DNA of 64,000 nucleotides from Sphingomonas quercus. Lineage in GTDB: Bacteria; Pseudomonadota; Alphaproteobacteria; Sphingomonadales; Sphingomonadaceae. Below, one piece after another: positions 25,160-34,091 of the stretch. The notes under the pieces were generated by a model. It did not search any database and was not told the origin of the DNA. It saw only the letters and a list, made by a program, of their open reading frames with translations. Each line of letters opens with the position of its first letter. Position 1 is the stretch's first letter. Location of the stretch: the NCBI RefSeq assembly GCF_018863195.1, contig NZ_JAHKRT010000004.1:62001-126000 (forward strand), read 5' to 3'. The position numbers were made by a program, and so were the translations under genes.

Positions 25160-26094
25160 TGCCGTCGACCGCGCCCACTCGTGAAGCCGGCGACGAGCGT
25201 CCGGAGCTGTTGTTCCTGCGCGCCGCGCGGCGGGGGCCCGGCCTGGCCGACGAAGGTGAAATATTGCTCGTCGGCGTCGCCCTGGGACAGGGCGGCGCTG
25301 TCGACGCTTCGCACCGTCCACAGCTTCCCGCCGAGACTGACCTCGACGCCATTCCATTTATGCTGCGGGTTGAGAAGGGGCATCAGCCATGTCTGCACCC
25401 AGGACAGGTCATTATCATAGGTCATGTAAGCGATGTCCGGGAATATGACGTCGCCGCCCACTGCCAGAACCAGCTGGCGCGCGAAACTCTTCGGCAGCAC
25501 CTTCGGCGGCTCCAGCTCGGCTGCGTACATGCCGAGCCAGTCCAGCCAGCGCGGCGCGTCGTCGCGGACGAGGTGCAGCACATGGTTGAGGGCGATCCCG
25601 TCCGACAGCAGCCCGGTTCGGCGCAGACTGGCCATGAACCGGTCCTGCGGGTCGCTGCGCGGATAGACCAGCACTGCAGCGGCGATGGTTTCGACGCAGT
25701 CGGCGAAGCGATCGCGCAGCGTGTCGTTGCTGTCGATCCGGCTGACGAGATGGTTGGCGGCCTCGATCACGCCGGCCGCCGGCTTCAGGGAGATGGCCAG
25801 CGACCACAGCATCCGGGTGAAACCGGGATCGTCCGACGGGCGCCACGCGCCGAGCAGGCGGGCGAGCGCAATGCGCACCCGCTCGAAAGCGGCGCGGTCG
25901 ATCCGGTCGAGCGCGAAATGCAATTGCTGGAGCGCGGGCTCGCTGCGCGAGAAGATCAGCGGCCGGAAGGCTAGCGTCTCCGTCTCCGCATCGGCCGGCC
26001 CGGGGATCGCCGCCACGCCCTGGGACAGCCACAGCAGCAACTCCTCGTCGCCCCATGCCGCGATGCGGCTGCCGAGTTGATCCAGCCCGATCAT
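25156..26094 (-). CDS. unrecognised protein, fourth gene of the peptidase/MBL/PIN operon
   Basis: 312 residues, ATG overlapping the upstream stop by 4 nt and its own stop overlapping the PIN gene by 4 nt. It appears soluble and largely helical in the first 200 residues (LGSRIAAWGDEELLLWLSQG; ALQQLHFALDRIDRAAFERVR), then has a tryptophan-rich part (DLSWVQTWLMPLLNPQHKWNG is helical, LGGKLWTVRSV is strand-like). No catalytic motif, zinc site or signal peptide is seen. Strict coupling on both sides suggests a stoichiometric partner or adaptor of the neighbouring proteins. No family is recognised. Confidence 0.65.
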   Translation of the reverse strand: MIGLDQLGSRIAAWGDEELLLWLSQGVAAIPGPADAETETLAFRPLIFSRSEPALQQLHFALDRIDRAAFERVRIALARLLGAWRPSDDPGFTRMLWSLAISLKPAAGVIEAANHLVSRIDSNDTLRDRFADCVETIAAAVLVYPRSDPQDRFMASLRRTGLLSDGIALNHVLHLVRDDAPRWLDWLGMYAAELEPPKVLPKSFARQLVLAVGGDVIFPDIAYMTYDNDLSWVQTWLMPLLNPQHKWNGVEVSLGGKLWTVRSVDSAALSQGDADEQYFTFVGQAGPPPRGAQEQQLRTLVAGFTSGRGRRQ

Positions 26095-27101
26095 CCGCCG
26101 GCCGACAGGGCGTCGGCAACGCGCTGGCGGATCGCCTCGATCGCGCGCGGGGGATCGCTGGCGATCAGCGCGCCGAGCACCGACGGACCCGGCGGCATCG
26201 GCGAGGTCTGCACGGTGCCGAGATAGAAGCAGGTGAATCCTTCGTCGAAAGCCGGGCCGGGCATCACCGCCTCGGGACCGCCATCGCAATCGCTGCATCC
26301 CGAGACGGCCGCCGCGAAGTCCAGCGTTCGCCCCCAGGCATCGAGCCGCGGCGACGAGCGACGATGCTTGAACCACCAGTGGTCGATGCCGTCCCAGACG
26401 GTCGGCCGGCCGAGCTTGGCGGGGTGGAGATGCGGCAGCGGACGGTTGGAGCGGAAGCCGAAGACCGGCGCGCCGATGTCGACAAGGCCGAGGCCGAGCC
26501 AGTCCCGCATGCGCGTGGCGCGTTCCTGGGGGCTGGTCTGCCCCAGCACCGTGTCGCCGACGACGCTGCGCGTGATCCAGATCGGGAACGGCGTGGCGTT
26601 TGCGCCGATGCGGGAAAGCTTCAGGCCGCTCGCCGCGCCTTCCTTATTGATGATCTCGGCGATCGCCTCGCCCTGCTCGTCAGGGATGAAGCGGAAGTCG
26701 GTGCCAAGCCACAACGGGCCGAGCTCCGCCTTGAGCGCGGCGGCGAGCCTCGTCGAACCGAAGGCCAGGTCGTGAAGCTTGCCGAGCGTCATGAACGTCA
26801 TGATGTGGTCGTCGCTCGCCTCGATCAGCGCGGCATATTGCAGGTCGATCGGCCGCCCGTCCTCGCCGGCCGGCGGCGTGAACACCACCGAGGCGATGGC
26901 GGTGCGCGCCATGGCTCCGAAGCCCTCATCCTGGCGATCGACCCGATCCAGCCGGGCGAGGCAGGCCTCGGCGAACAGGCGCAGGCGGCCGGCGTCGATG
27001 CTGCCATCTTCCAGACCATCGGCGATATTGACGAGAATTTCTTGCCCGCCGGGAATGGCAGTGCATAGAACATCCGCCAATCTATCGACGGTCGTCGCCA
27101 T
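26091..27101 (-). CDS. unrecognised protein with a CxxC pair, third gene of the operon
   Basis: 336 residues from an ATG with GGGGAAG upstream; an extension by seven codons has no better ribosome site. The central part has GAPVFGFRSNRPLPHLHPAKLGRPTVWDG-type mixed strands. A CSDC motif (about residue 283-286), followed by DGGPEAV, is the only visible cysteine pair and could bind a metal or act in redox. No signal peptide or transmembrane helix is visible. It is separated by 83 bp from the MBL-fold gene and overlaps the next gene by 4 nt. No family is recognised. Confidence 0.65.
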   Translation of the reverse strand: MATTVDRLADVLCTAIPGGQEILVNIADGLEDGSIDAGRLRLFAEACLARLDRVDRQDEGFGAMARTAIASVVFTPPAGEDGRPIDLQYAALIEASDDHIMTFMTLGKLHDLAFGSTRLAAALKAELGPLWLGTDFRFIPDEQGEAIAEIINKEGAASGLKLSRIGANATPFPIWITRSVVGDTVLGQTSPQERATRMRDWLGLGLVDIGAPVFGFRSNRPLPHLHPAKLGRPTVWDGIDHWWFKHRRSSPRLDAWGRTLDFAAAVSGCSDCDGGPEAVMPGPAFDEGFTCFYLGTVQTSPMPPGPSVLGALIASDPPRAIEAIRQRVADALSAGG

Positions 27102-27184
27102 TTCTTCCCCCTGGCAGTCCACGGAAAATCAGGCCGGACGATCCCGGAGTCAATCGCAAATAATCATGCTTCGGAAGTGGCCAA

Positions 27185-28651
27185 TCAACTGGCGTCGTAC
27201 TCGATCCAGGCAGGGCCGAGCTTTGCATCGGGTGCGGGATCAATGCGTATCCGCGCCTCGAAATCGGGCTGGGCGGCAAGCACGGCGGGGTCCGGGGGCC
27301 GATCGCCGCGCAGCACGCGGCCGCGGCATTTCTCGACCAGCCGCTCATACATCGCCGAGAACGGCATCCCCCAGCGGCGCCGTTCGGCAAGCTCTTCCAT
27401 CACCGGCACCAGCGCGGTCAGCCGGTCGCTGGTCATCAGCTCCAGTCCCAGCGCGCGCAGCGTGGCGTTGTGGCTGCCGTGATGCCCGACCTTGTAGAGC
27501 GTGGTGCGGGCGAGCAGCTCACCGGCAGTGACGCGAAGGCCGGTGCCCTGATCGTCGGCGGGATAATTCTGTTCGTGCCATGACAGCCAGTTGCCGACCT
27601 GCGCGTCGGCGGCGAACAGCATGATGTCGCCGCCCGGCGACAGCTCGAAGGCGAGGACCAGGCTCGCATTGTTGGTGTCGCTGTCGAGCTTGATGGCCAG
27701 CTGGCTGACCGCGCCGTGCCACGCCGACCCGATCATCCGCTCCGGATCGTCGAGATACTTCTGGCGGACGCGCCAGAGCGCGTGCGCTGCCGCCGGATCT
27801 TCCGGCGCGGGGCCGGGATTGCCTTCGTCAAGGAACGGCTTGTCGGCGACATGCCCATAGACGGAGCCGAACGGCATGTTGAGCAGGCTCCTGCCGCTGG
27901 CCGGGGCGAAATTCTGCTCGATCTCGAAGGCTTCGCGCATCCACGCCCCGAAATAGGTCTCCCCCTCGCCAAGCTTCCGGCTCGGCCGGTCCCGGAACAG
28001 CAAATCCTCGTCGTGCGGGGGGCCGAGCACATAGGCGCGCAGGCCGAGCTTGCCGGGCGTCGTGCGGACGGTGCCGGGCTCCAGATAATCCTCCGGCGCG
28101 GGCCGTACCCGCTCCTTGAGGCCGTCGATGATCTGGGCGACGGTGAGGCCGGCCGTGCTGACGGCGAGGCCGTCCTGCGGGCCGAGGAAATCCTCGAGCC
28201 CCTCGCCGCCGCCGGCAAGCTCCTCGCCGGCGAGCCGGATGCGCTGGACGCCGGCCTGCACGGCCTTGCGCGTCTGGGCGAAGACCTTGCGGAGCGCGTC
28301 GGCCTGTTCATTGCCGGCCCGCTCGGTCCACGCCAGCCACAGCGTGCCGATCGTCAGCCCGCCGTCGAGGAACAGCGAGCGGGCATGGCCGAAGCCGGAG
28401 ACATGATCATAATGCTCGTGGGTGACGACCAGCAGATCGATATGGCCGCCGGTGATGGCGGCGATGTCGGCCGTCACCCTCGCGATCCGCGCCGCTTCGT
28501 CCGGCACGTTTTGCAGCACCCCGCAATCGATGAGGATGTTGGCGGCGGCGACACCGTTCCGGCCGTCCGCGTTCGCGTCGAACAGGCGGAGCAGGAAGCA
28601 ATCGCCCATCAGCCCCTGATACATGCGCACCGTGACCCTGGGATCGGCCAT
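27185..28651 (-). CDS. metallo-beta-lactamase-fold hydrolase (ComEC/Rec2-like)
   Basis: 488 residues without a signal peptide. THEHYDHVSGFGHA (77-90) gives the HxHxDH zinc motif with H78, H80, D82 and H83. The downstream HHGSH motif (VGHHGSHNATL, near residue 400) is the one seen in the C-terminal domain of ComEC and in related stand-alone hydrolases. Between them is a long insertion (about 150-320) of unknown role. A nuclease or phosphodiesterase activity would fit the subfamily but cannot be proven here. It starts 3 bp after the peptidase gene, so the two are co-translated. Confidence 0.8.
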   Translation of the reverse strand: MADPRVTVRMYQGLMGDCFLLRLFDANADGRNGVAAANILIDCGVLQNVPDEAARIARVTADIAAITGGHIDLLVVTHEHYDHVSGFGHARSLFLDGGLTIGTLWLAWTERAGNEQADALRKVFAQTRKAVQAGVQRIRLAGEELAGGGEGLEDFLGPQDGLAVSTAGLTVAQIIDGLKERVRPAPEDYLEPGTVRTTPGKLGLRAYVLGPPHDEDLLFRDRPSRKLGEGETYFGAWMREAFEIEQNFAPASGRSLLNMPFGSVYGHVADKPFLDEGNPGPAPEDPAAAHALWRVRQKYLDDPERMIGSAWHGAVSQLAIKLDSDTNNASLVLAFELSPGGDIMLFAADAQVGNWLSWHEQNYPADDQGTGLRVTAGELLARTTLYKVGHHGSHNATLRALGLELMTSDRLTALVPVMEELAERRRWGMPFSAMYERLVEKCRGRVLRGDRPPDPAVLAAQPDFEARIRIDPAPDAKLGPAWIEYDAS

Positions 28652-28654
28652 CGC

Positions 28655-30751
28655 TCAGCCCCGGTGGATCATGGCGAACGGCTCCTTGTCGAGCTGCGGG
28701 CCGGAATGGGGATAGAGCAGTTCCGGCCGGCCATCGCGGCCCATTTCGAACTGCCGCTGCCGGTGCAGCCGGGCATCGTCTTCGGTCTGGATCGACTTGC
28801 GAACGGAGTGGCGGAGCTGGCCGTCGCGCAGGTCGATGAGCAGGGTCGAGCCGCCGCGGAACCAGAAATCGGGCCTGCCCTCCACCGGCTCGCCGCGATC
28901 GGCGCGCGCCTGCCGGGCGGGATCGAAATAGCCGTCGCGCTTCTGCACCACCTGCAGCACCAGCTGGTTCAGCTCCTGTCCGTCCGGGCCGGAGCGGCGG
29001 GCGACTCGCGCCGAATAGATCTGGACCAGCGGCTCGCGCTCGCCATCCTTGCGCCGCGTCCGCCAATGCACCGTCTCGAGCGGGCGTTCGCCGCGGGCCT
29101 TGAGCTGCCCGGTGCTCTGCAATTTCACGCCGAGCAGCCGTTCCCAGAGATGATCCTCCTCGCTGTCGATGTTCAGCCAGCGATGGGCATTGATCTGGTT
29201 GGTGCGCACCACGCGGGCGTTGATCTCGCGGAAATTGCCGCCGGGCTTGGAGAAGTCGATCGGGCGCCCGTCCTCGTCCTTCATCTGTCCGAAGCTGTTG
29301 TCGAAGACGAGGCGTTCCAGCAGGTTGGTGAACAGGCCGCGTCCCTGCTGGCCGGTGGGCAGATCATTCGAGTCCGGCCGGTTCCACACCAGGCTGTCAG
29401 GGGACATTGAGAGGCTGCCCTCGGGCACGATCCCGCGGCGGCGGAACGCCTGCGCGAAGGCGACGCGGTAGCAGAACGGGTCTTCCGGCACGAGATCGGT
29501 GTCGGCGGTGATGATCGCGCGCAGATACTCGCCGAACGTCATGTCGACCGGCGGGACATAATCGAGCGCGCGCACGCACATCCTCAGCACATGATCGGCG
29601 ATCTTGGCGGCCTCGCTGGCGAGCCGCCCGACAAGGTCGGGGGACAGATCGTCGCCGCTGCGCAGCCCGCCATCGCGCGCCAGCCGCATCAGATCGGCGG
29701 TGCGCCGCTCATAGATGGTGACGAACGCATCGAACACCGCGGCGACGAGGAAGCCGCCGCGATCATGCGCTTCCCGCACCCGGTCGGTAAGGGTGGTCGC
29801 CGCCGTACGTCGCGCGCGCTCCTCCGGCGAGGCGTTGGCAGCGGCCTGGGCGTCCTGCTGAACGAGATCGAGCGCGGTGCGCAACGCCCCGGAGCGGCGG
29901 CCGAGCGCCTTGCCGAATTGCCCGGCCAGGCTGTTGAGCAGCGATGTCGTGCGCAGGCTTCCGGCATTCTGGGCGATCTGCTGGCGCAGCACGTCGACCA
30001 TGGTGAAATGCTGCAGCAAGGCGACGATGTCGGCGAAGCCCTCGTGAAAGGCGAGCGTGTCGAGATTGCTCCGCTGCACCGACCGGCGATGGACGCCGTG
30101 CAGCAAGGCGTGGGTGGTTTCGTGGGCAATGATGTCCTGCGACAGGCAGGTGAACACCCAGCGATCACCCATCTGCACATCCTGCGGCTGGAAATAGCCG
30201 AACAGGATTGCCGTCTTGTCGGGGCTGTAATAGGCGTTCCGCTCCCGCAGCGCGTGCGGATAGATGCGCAGCCGCTGGACGACCTCGGTGCGCTTCTCGG
30301 CCCGCGCCTCGACCGTCTCCGTCCTCGTCGGCGGCGGCAATTCGCGCGCCCAGTAGATCGTCCGGCCGAGCGCGCGCTCGAAGCTGCGCACCGTCTTCAT
30401 CGCCACCGCGTAGACCATCTGCTGATGGAATTGCGGCCGCCCCTCCGAGGCCGGCAGGCCCTCCTGCAACAGCGCCGGATCGTTGAGGTCGACCGGATCG
30501 TAGAACAGGCCGCTGGCCGGATCATGATCGATGACCTCGATATATTCGCCGCAGGGGCCGGGCGTTACCGGATGTTCCCAAGGCTGCTCCCACGGCAGCG
30601 AAATCACCGCGTTGTTGATATTGGCGGTGGCCAAGTCCGTCGAACTCTGCGGATCGAAGGCATAGGCTCTCAGCTTGCGGGTCGCGGGCTTGGGATAAGG
30701 TGCCGGCCGGTGCTTCTGCCAGTCATAGGACGGCTTTTCGGACGTCGCCAT
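28655..30751 (-). CDS. zinc metallopeptidase of the gluzincin type, first gene of the operon
   Basis: 698 residues. The zinc site is explicit: HETTH (H210, E211, H214) with a third ligand E237 in FHEGFADIVALLQHF, the spacing of gluzincins. No signal peptide, pro-domain or transmembrane helix is seen, so a cytoplasmic peptidase is predicted. The C-terminal 250 residues (VVRTNQINAHRWLNID, FWFRGGSTLLIDLRDG) form an extra domain that I do not recognise. The ATG at 30751 has GGGAG 5 nt upstream; an ATG four codons earlier lacks this. The operon promoter should lie in the 229-bp gap shared with the divergent peroxiredoxin. Confidence 0.75.
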   Translation of the reverse strand: MATSEKPSYDWQKHRPAPYPKPATRKLRAYAFDPQSSTDLATANINNAVISLPWEQPWEHPVTPGPCGEYIEVIDHDPASGLFYDPVDLNDPALLQEGLPASEGRPQFHQQMVYAVAMKTVRSFERALGRTIYWARELPPPTRTETVEARAEKRTEVVQRLRIYPHALRERNAYYSPDKTAILFGYFQPQDVQMGDRWVFTCLSQDIIAHETTHALLHGVHRRSVQRSNLDTLAFHEGFADIVALLQHFTMVDVLRQQIAQNAGSLRTTSLLNSLAGQFGKALGRRSGALRTALDLVQQDAQAAANASPEERARRTAATTLTDRVREAHDRGGFLVAAVFDAFVTIYERRTADLMRLARDGGLRSGDDLSPDLVGRLASEAAKIADHVLRMCVRALDYVPPVDMTFGEYLRAIITADTDLVPEDPFCYRVAFAQAFRRRGIVPEGSLSMSPDSLVWNRPDSNDLPTGQQGRGLFTNLLERLVFDNSFGQMKDEDGRPIDFSKPGGNFREINARVVRTNQINAHRWLNIDSEEDHLWERLLGVKLQSTGQLKARGERPLETVHWRTRRKDGEREPLVQIYSARVARRSGPDGQELNQLVLQVVQKRDGYFDPARQARADRGEPVEGRPDFWFRGGSTLLIDLRDGQLRHSVRKSIQTEDDARLHRQRQFEMGRDGRPELLYPHSGPQLDKEPFAMIHRG

Positions 30752-30980
30752 CGAAGCTCCCATAGTCAGGGTTTGAATCGGGCCCGCACAGGCTGACGAT
30801 TTCTTCGGGCTGGCGCGACAATAGCAGGCAAGATCCGCACCCGGAAGTGGACGAGCCAACCGCAGCTCCTCCGATTTTTTTCGCGAGCCGGCCGCAACTT
30901 TTCGGCGCATGCTGGCGAACCCGTGGTTGAAGGGGGCGGCGATGACCGGCCCTCGGCCTAATCGAGTGGGAGCACAGCAG

Positions 30981-31538
30981 ATGAAGTTCCGGAACAATAT
31001 CGCGATCGCGCTGGCCGTCGGATTCCTCGCCGCCGCCACGCCGACCATGGGCTCGGCTGCACTTCCCGAGGGCGCCCGGGCGCCCGATTTCAAGCTCGAG
31101 GCGGCGCTCGGCGGCAAGCCGTTCAGCCTCTCGCTCCAGAACGCCCTGAAGAAGGGTCCGGTGGTGCTCTATTTCTTCCCCGCCGCCTTCACCCAGGGCT
31201 GCACGATCGAGGCGCACCTGTTCGCCGAGGCGAGCGACCAATTCCACCAGCTCGGCGCGACGATCGTCGGCGTGACGGCCGGCAATGTCGAGCGCGTCGC
31301 CGAATTCTCCAGCGTGGAATGCCGCGACAAATTCGCCGTGGCGGCCGATCCGGGCGCGAAGATCGCGGCCGAATACAAGACGACGATGCAAGGCCCGAAG
31401 GGCACGCTTTCCGAGCGCACATCGTTCGTGATCGCCCCCGACGGCAAGATCCTGCTCAGCTACACCGACCGCAATCCGCAGGCGCATATCGAGAAGACGA
31501 TGGCCGCGGTGCGGGCGTGGAAGGCCGGTCACGCCTGA
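30981..31538 (+). CDS. exported peroxiredoxin (AhpC/TSA, Prx/BCP-like)
   Basis: 185 residues with a signal peptide (MKFRNNIAIALAVGFLAAATPTMGSA), so it acts in the periplasm. The peroxidatic cysteine is C74 in AAFTQGCTIEAHLF, the FTxGCTxEA variant of the thioredoxin-fold peroxiredoxins. A second cysteine (C114, SSVECRDKF) could resolve it. The ATG follows GGGAG. It lies 52 bp upstream of a DsbD-like electron carrier, which could supply reducing power, and both precede an ECF sigma/anti-sigma pair. Function is probably removal of peroxides in the envelope. Confidence 0.85.
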   Translation: MKFRNNIAIALAVGFLAAATPTMGSAALPEGARAPDFKLEAALGGKPFSLSLQNALKKGPVVLYFFPAAFTQGCTIEAHLFAEASDQFHQLGATIVGVTAGNVERVAEFSSVECRDKFAVAADPGAKIAAEYKTTMQGPKGTLSERTSFVIAPDGKILLSYTDRNPQAHIEKTMAAVRAWKAGHA

Positions 31539-31590
31539 TCCGCACCCGATCCACGCCTGACCGCATCCTGTCCCTTCGCGAGGCCAGTCC

Positions 31591-32835
31591 ATGTTGCTTG
31601 CCATCCTGTCCGCCTTTCTCGGCGGGGTGATCCTGAACCTGATGCCATGCGTCTTCCCGATCATTTCGCTGAAGGCGTTCGGGCTGGTCGGCAACGGGGG
31701 CGATCCGCGGCGTCTGCGCTGGGAGGGGGCGGCATTCTTTGCCGGCACCCTGCTGGCGATGCTGCTGCTCGCAGGCACGCTCATCCTGCTCCGCGCGGGC
31801 GGGCAGGCGGTCGGCTGGGGCTTCCAGCTCCAGTCGCCGGTCGTCGTCGCCTTGCTGGTGCTGGTGATGATCGCGGCGGCGCTCAACCTCTCCGGCCTGT
31901 TCGAGGTCGGCATCGGCCTCCAGCGCGCCGGGCAGGAGCTGGACGGGCGGGACGGGCTCGCCGGCGCCGCCCTCACCGGCGCGCTGGCGGTGGTCGTCGC
32001 GACGCCCTGCGCCGGGCCGTTCATGGCCGGCGCGCTCGGCTATGCGCTGGTCCAGCCGCCACTGGCGGCGCTGGCGGTGTTCGCGGCACTGGCGACGGGC
32101 GTGGCGGCGCCGTTCACGCTGCTCTCTTTCATTCCCGCCCTGGCCCGGCGGTTGCCGCGGCCGGGCGCATGGATGGTCACCCTCAAGCAGTTGCTCGCCT
32201 TCCCGATGCTCGGCGCGGCGGCGTGGCTGCTGTGGGTGCTCGCCCAGCAGACCGGACCGGCGGGCCTGGCGCTGATGCTCGGCTGCGCGGTGGCGCTCGG
32301 CCTGGTGTGCTGGCTGTATGGCATCGCCCAGCGGCGCGGCATGTCCGGAAAGCCGGCGCGCGGCGTGACCCTTGCCGCCGCCACGGGGCTGGCCGCGATC
32401 GGCGCCGCCATCGCCCTGCCCGGCGGAGCGCTGACCGCCGGCAAGCCGGCCGAAATGGCCACCGCCGCCCCCGCCGAACTGCACCCCGTCGCCTGGTCCC
32501 CGGAACGCGTCGCGAAGGCGCGCGCCGCCGGCCGACCGGTGTTCGTCGATTTCTCGGCGGCCTGGTGCCTGACCTGTCAGGTCAACGAGAAGGCCGTGCT
32601 CTCGACCGATGCCTTCAAGGCCGCGATCGCGCGCAGCGGGGCGACCTACATGGTCGCCGACTCGACCAACTATGACCCGGCCATCGAACAGGCTATGACA
32701 GCGCTCGGGCGCACCGGCCTGCCGCTCTATCTCGTCTATCCGGCCAGGGGCGGCGCGCCCGTCGTCCTGCCCCAGCTGCTGGCGATGAAGGACGTCGCCG
32801 CCGCGCTCGATGCGGCATCGCGCAGGAAGGCCTGA
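31591..32835 (+). CDS. short DsbD-family thiol:disulfide interchange protein
   Basis: 414 residues with about eight membrane helices and a C-terminal thioredoxin domain. The membrane cysteines are C20 (LMPCVFPI) and C140 (ATPCAGPF), the pair that relays electrons from cytoplasmic thioredoxin. The C-terminal domain has WCLTC (325-329). The N-terminal periplasmic domain of E. coli DsbD is missing, which is common in shorter DsbD/ScsB relatives. The immediate substrate is plausibly the exported peroxiredoxin encoded just upstream. Start ATG at 31591. Confidence 0.87.
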   Translation: MLLAILSAFLGGVILNLMPCVFPIISLKAFGLVGNGGDPRRLRWEGAAFFAGTLLAMLLLAGTLILLRAGGQAVGWGFQLQSPVVVALLVLVMIAAALNLSGLFEVGIGLQRAGQELDGRDGLAGAALTGALAVVVATPCAGPFMAGALGYALVQPPLAALAVFAALATGVAAPFTLLSFIPALARRLPRPGAWMVTLKQLLAFPMLGAAAWLLWVLAQQTGPAGLALMLGCAVALGLVCWLYGIAQRRGMSGKPARGVTLAAATGLAAIGAAIALPGGALTAGKPAEMATAAPAELHPVAWSPERVAKARAAGRPVFVDFSAAWCLTCQVNEKAVLSTDAFKAAIARSGATYMVADSTNYDPAIEQAMTALGRTGLPLYLVYPARGGAPVVLPQLLAMKDVAAALDAASRRKA

Positions 32836-32928
32836 GACGATGACCAATGCCGGATCGCATCAGCCGAGGTCGCCATAGCCACCGCCTCGCGGAACGAACT
32901 GCCTCCGCAGGAGGCGTGGCCAGATCTG

Positions 32929-33453
32929 ATGCGCCGGGCGCAGGACGGAGATCAGGCGGCCTACCGGGTGGTGCTGCGTGCCGTCGTGCCGGCGGTGCGG
33001 GCCTATGCGCGCCGTCGCGTGTTCGACGAGATACTGGTGGAGGATGTGATCCAGGACACGCTGCTGACCATCCACCGGCTGCGGCACACCTATGATCCGG
33101 CGCGGCCCCTGCTGCCCTGGATCGCGGCGATCACCTCGGCCCGCGCAGTCGATGCGCTGCGCCGGCACGGGCGATCACGCCGGCGCGAAGTGGCGGACGA
33201 GGTGGCGCTGGCCGCCGCCGTCGACATGGCGGCGCTGGAGACATTGGAGACGGCCGGCGCCGACCAGACGCTCGGCCGGCTGCTCGGCGTGCTGCCGGAG
33301 CGGCAGCGCCGGGTGGTGGAGATGGTCAAGCTCAGGGAGATGACGCTGGACGCCGCCGCCGATGAAAGCCGCCTGTCGGTCGGTGCCGTCAAGTCGCTGC
33401 TGCACCGCGCCTATGCAAGACTTCGCGAACACGGGATGCATTCAAATGGTTGA
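32929..33453 (+). CDS. ECF-family RNA polymerase sigma factor
   Basis: 174 residues with sigma region 2 (DEILVEDVIQDTLLTIHRLRHTY) and region 4 (LPERQRRVVEMVKLREMTLDAAADESRLSVGAVKSLLHRA) of ECF sigma factors. The ATG at 32929 is 14 nt behind AGGAGG, slightly long; no other ordinary start codon lies in frame upstream before a stop. It overlaps the NrsF-type gene by 8 nt, so the pair is coupled. Together with the peroxiredoxin and DsbD genes just upstream it should direct an envelope oxidative or metal-stress response, similar to sigma-F/NrsF of Caulobacter. Confidence 0.87.
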   Translation: MRRAQDGDQAAYRVVLRAVVPAVRAYARRRVFDEILVEDVIQDTLLTIHRLRHTYDPARPLLPWIAAITSARAVDALRRHGRSRRREVADEVALAAAVDMAALETLETAGADQTLGRLLGVLPERQRRVVEMVKLREMTLDAAADESRLSVGAVKSLLHRAYARLREHGMHSNG

Positions 33454-34075
33454 TCACGACAGGTTGATCGATGCGCTGTCCATGACCGCCCAGCCCGTGC
33501 GGCGGATATCCCCGGCCTGGGCGCGTGCGCTGATGTGGATGCCGGTCGCGCTGCTGCTCGGCTATCTCTTCACCCGCCCGCTGCACCGCGCCGCGCTCGA
33601 CTGGTCGGCGCCCAATGCCGGCATCGCCATCGCCGGCATCCTGCTGTCGCTGGCGCTGGGCGCCGGCGCCCTCGTCGCCGCCTTCACCGTCAGCGTGGCG
33701 GGCAGCGCGGCGCGCCTGCGCGGCGGGATGATGGCGGCGTTCGCGGCGTGGCTGGTCTGCGCCGCGCTCGCCATCGGCGCCTCGGCGCATCCCGCCGGCA
33801 AGCTCGGCCAGGGCAGCTATTGCTTCACCTTCATCCTTGTCGCCGGCCTGCCGATGATCGGTGCCGTGCTGCTCGCGCTCCGCCGGACGCGCTCGCTGGC
33901 GCCGCTCCGCTCGCTGGCGCTGGCCGGCGGCGGAATCGGCTTCCTGTCGTTCGGGCTGCTCGGCTTCTGCCATCCGGTAGGGATGTCCGCGGTCGATTTC
34001 GCGATGCACCTGGCCGCGGCGCTGGCGCTCGCCATCGTCACCGTGGCGCTCGGGCGAGCCGCCGTCGCCGCCTGA
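33446..34075 (+). CDS. NrsF-type (DUF1109) membrane anti-sigma factor
   Basis: 209 residues, starting at an ATG inside the end of the sigma gene. A short cytoplasmic N-terminus (VDHDRLIDALSMTAQPVRRI) is followed by six predicted helices, the layout of the DUF1109 family that sequesters sigma-F. Two cysteines, C126 (SYCFTF) and C175 (GFCHPVG), sit where the redox- or metal-sensing cysteines of Caulobacter NrsF are placed; there is a third at C105. The protein would release the sigma factor when these are modified. Assignment rests on topology, the cysteine pair and gene order. Confidence 0.85.
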   Translation: MVDHDRLIDALSMTAQPVRRISPAWARALMWMPVALLLGYLFTRPLHRAALDWSAPNAGIAIAGILLSLALGAGALVAAFTVSVAGSAARLRGGMMAAFAAWLVCAALAIGASAHPAGKLGQGSYCFTFILVAGLPMIGAVLLALRRTRSLAPLRSLALAGGGIGFLSFGLLGFCHPVGMSAVDFAMHLAAALALAIVTVALGRAAVAA

Positions 34076-34091
34076 TATCGACCCGCGCGGG

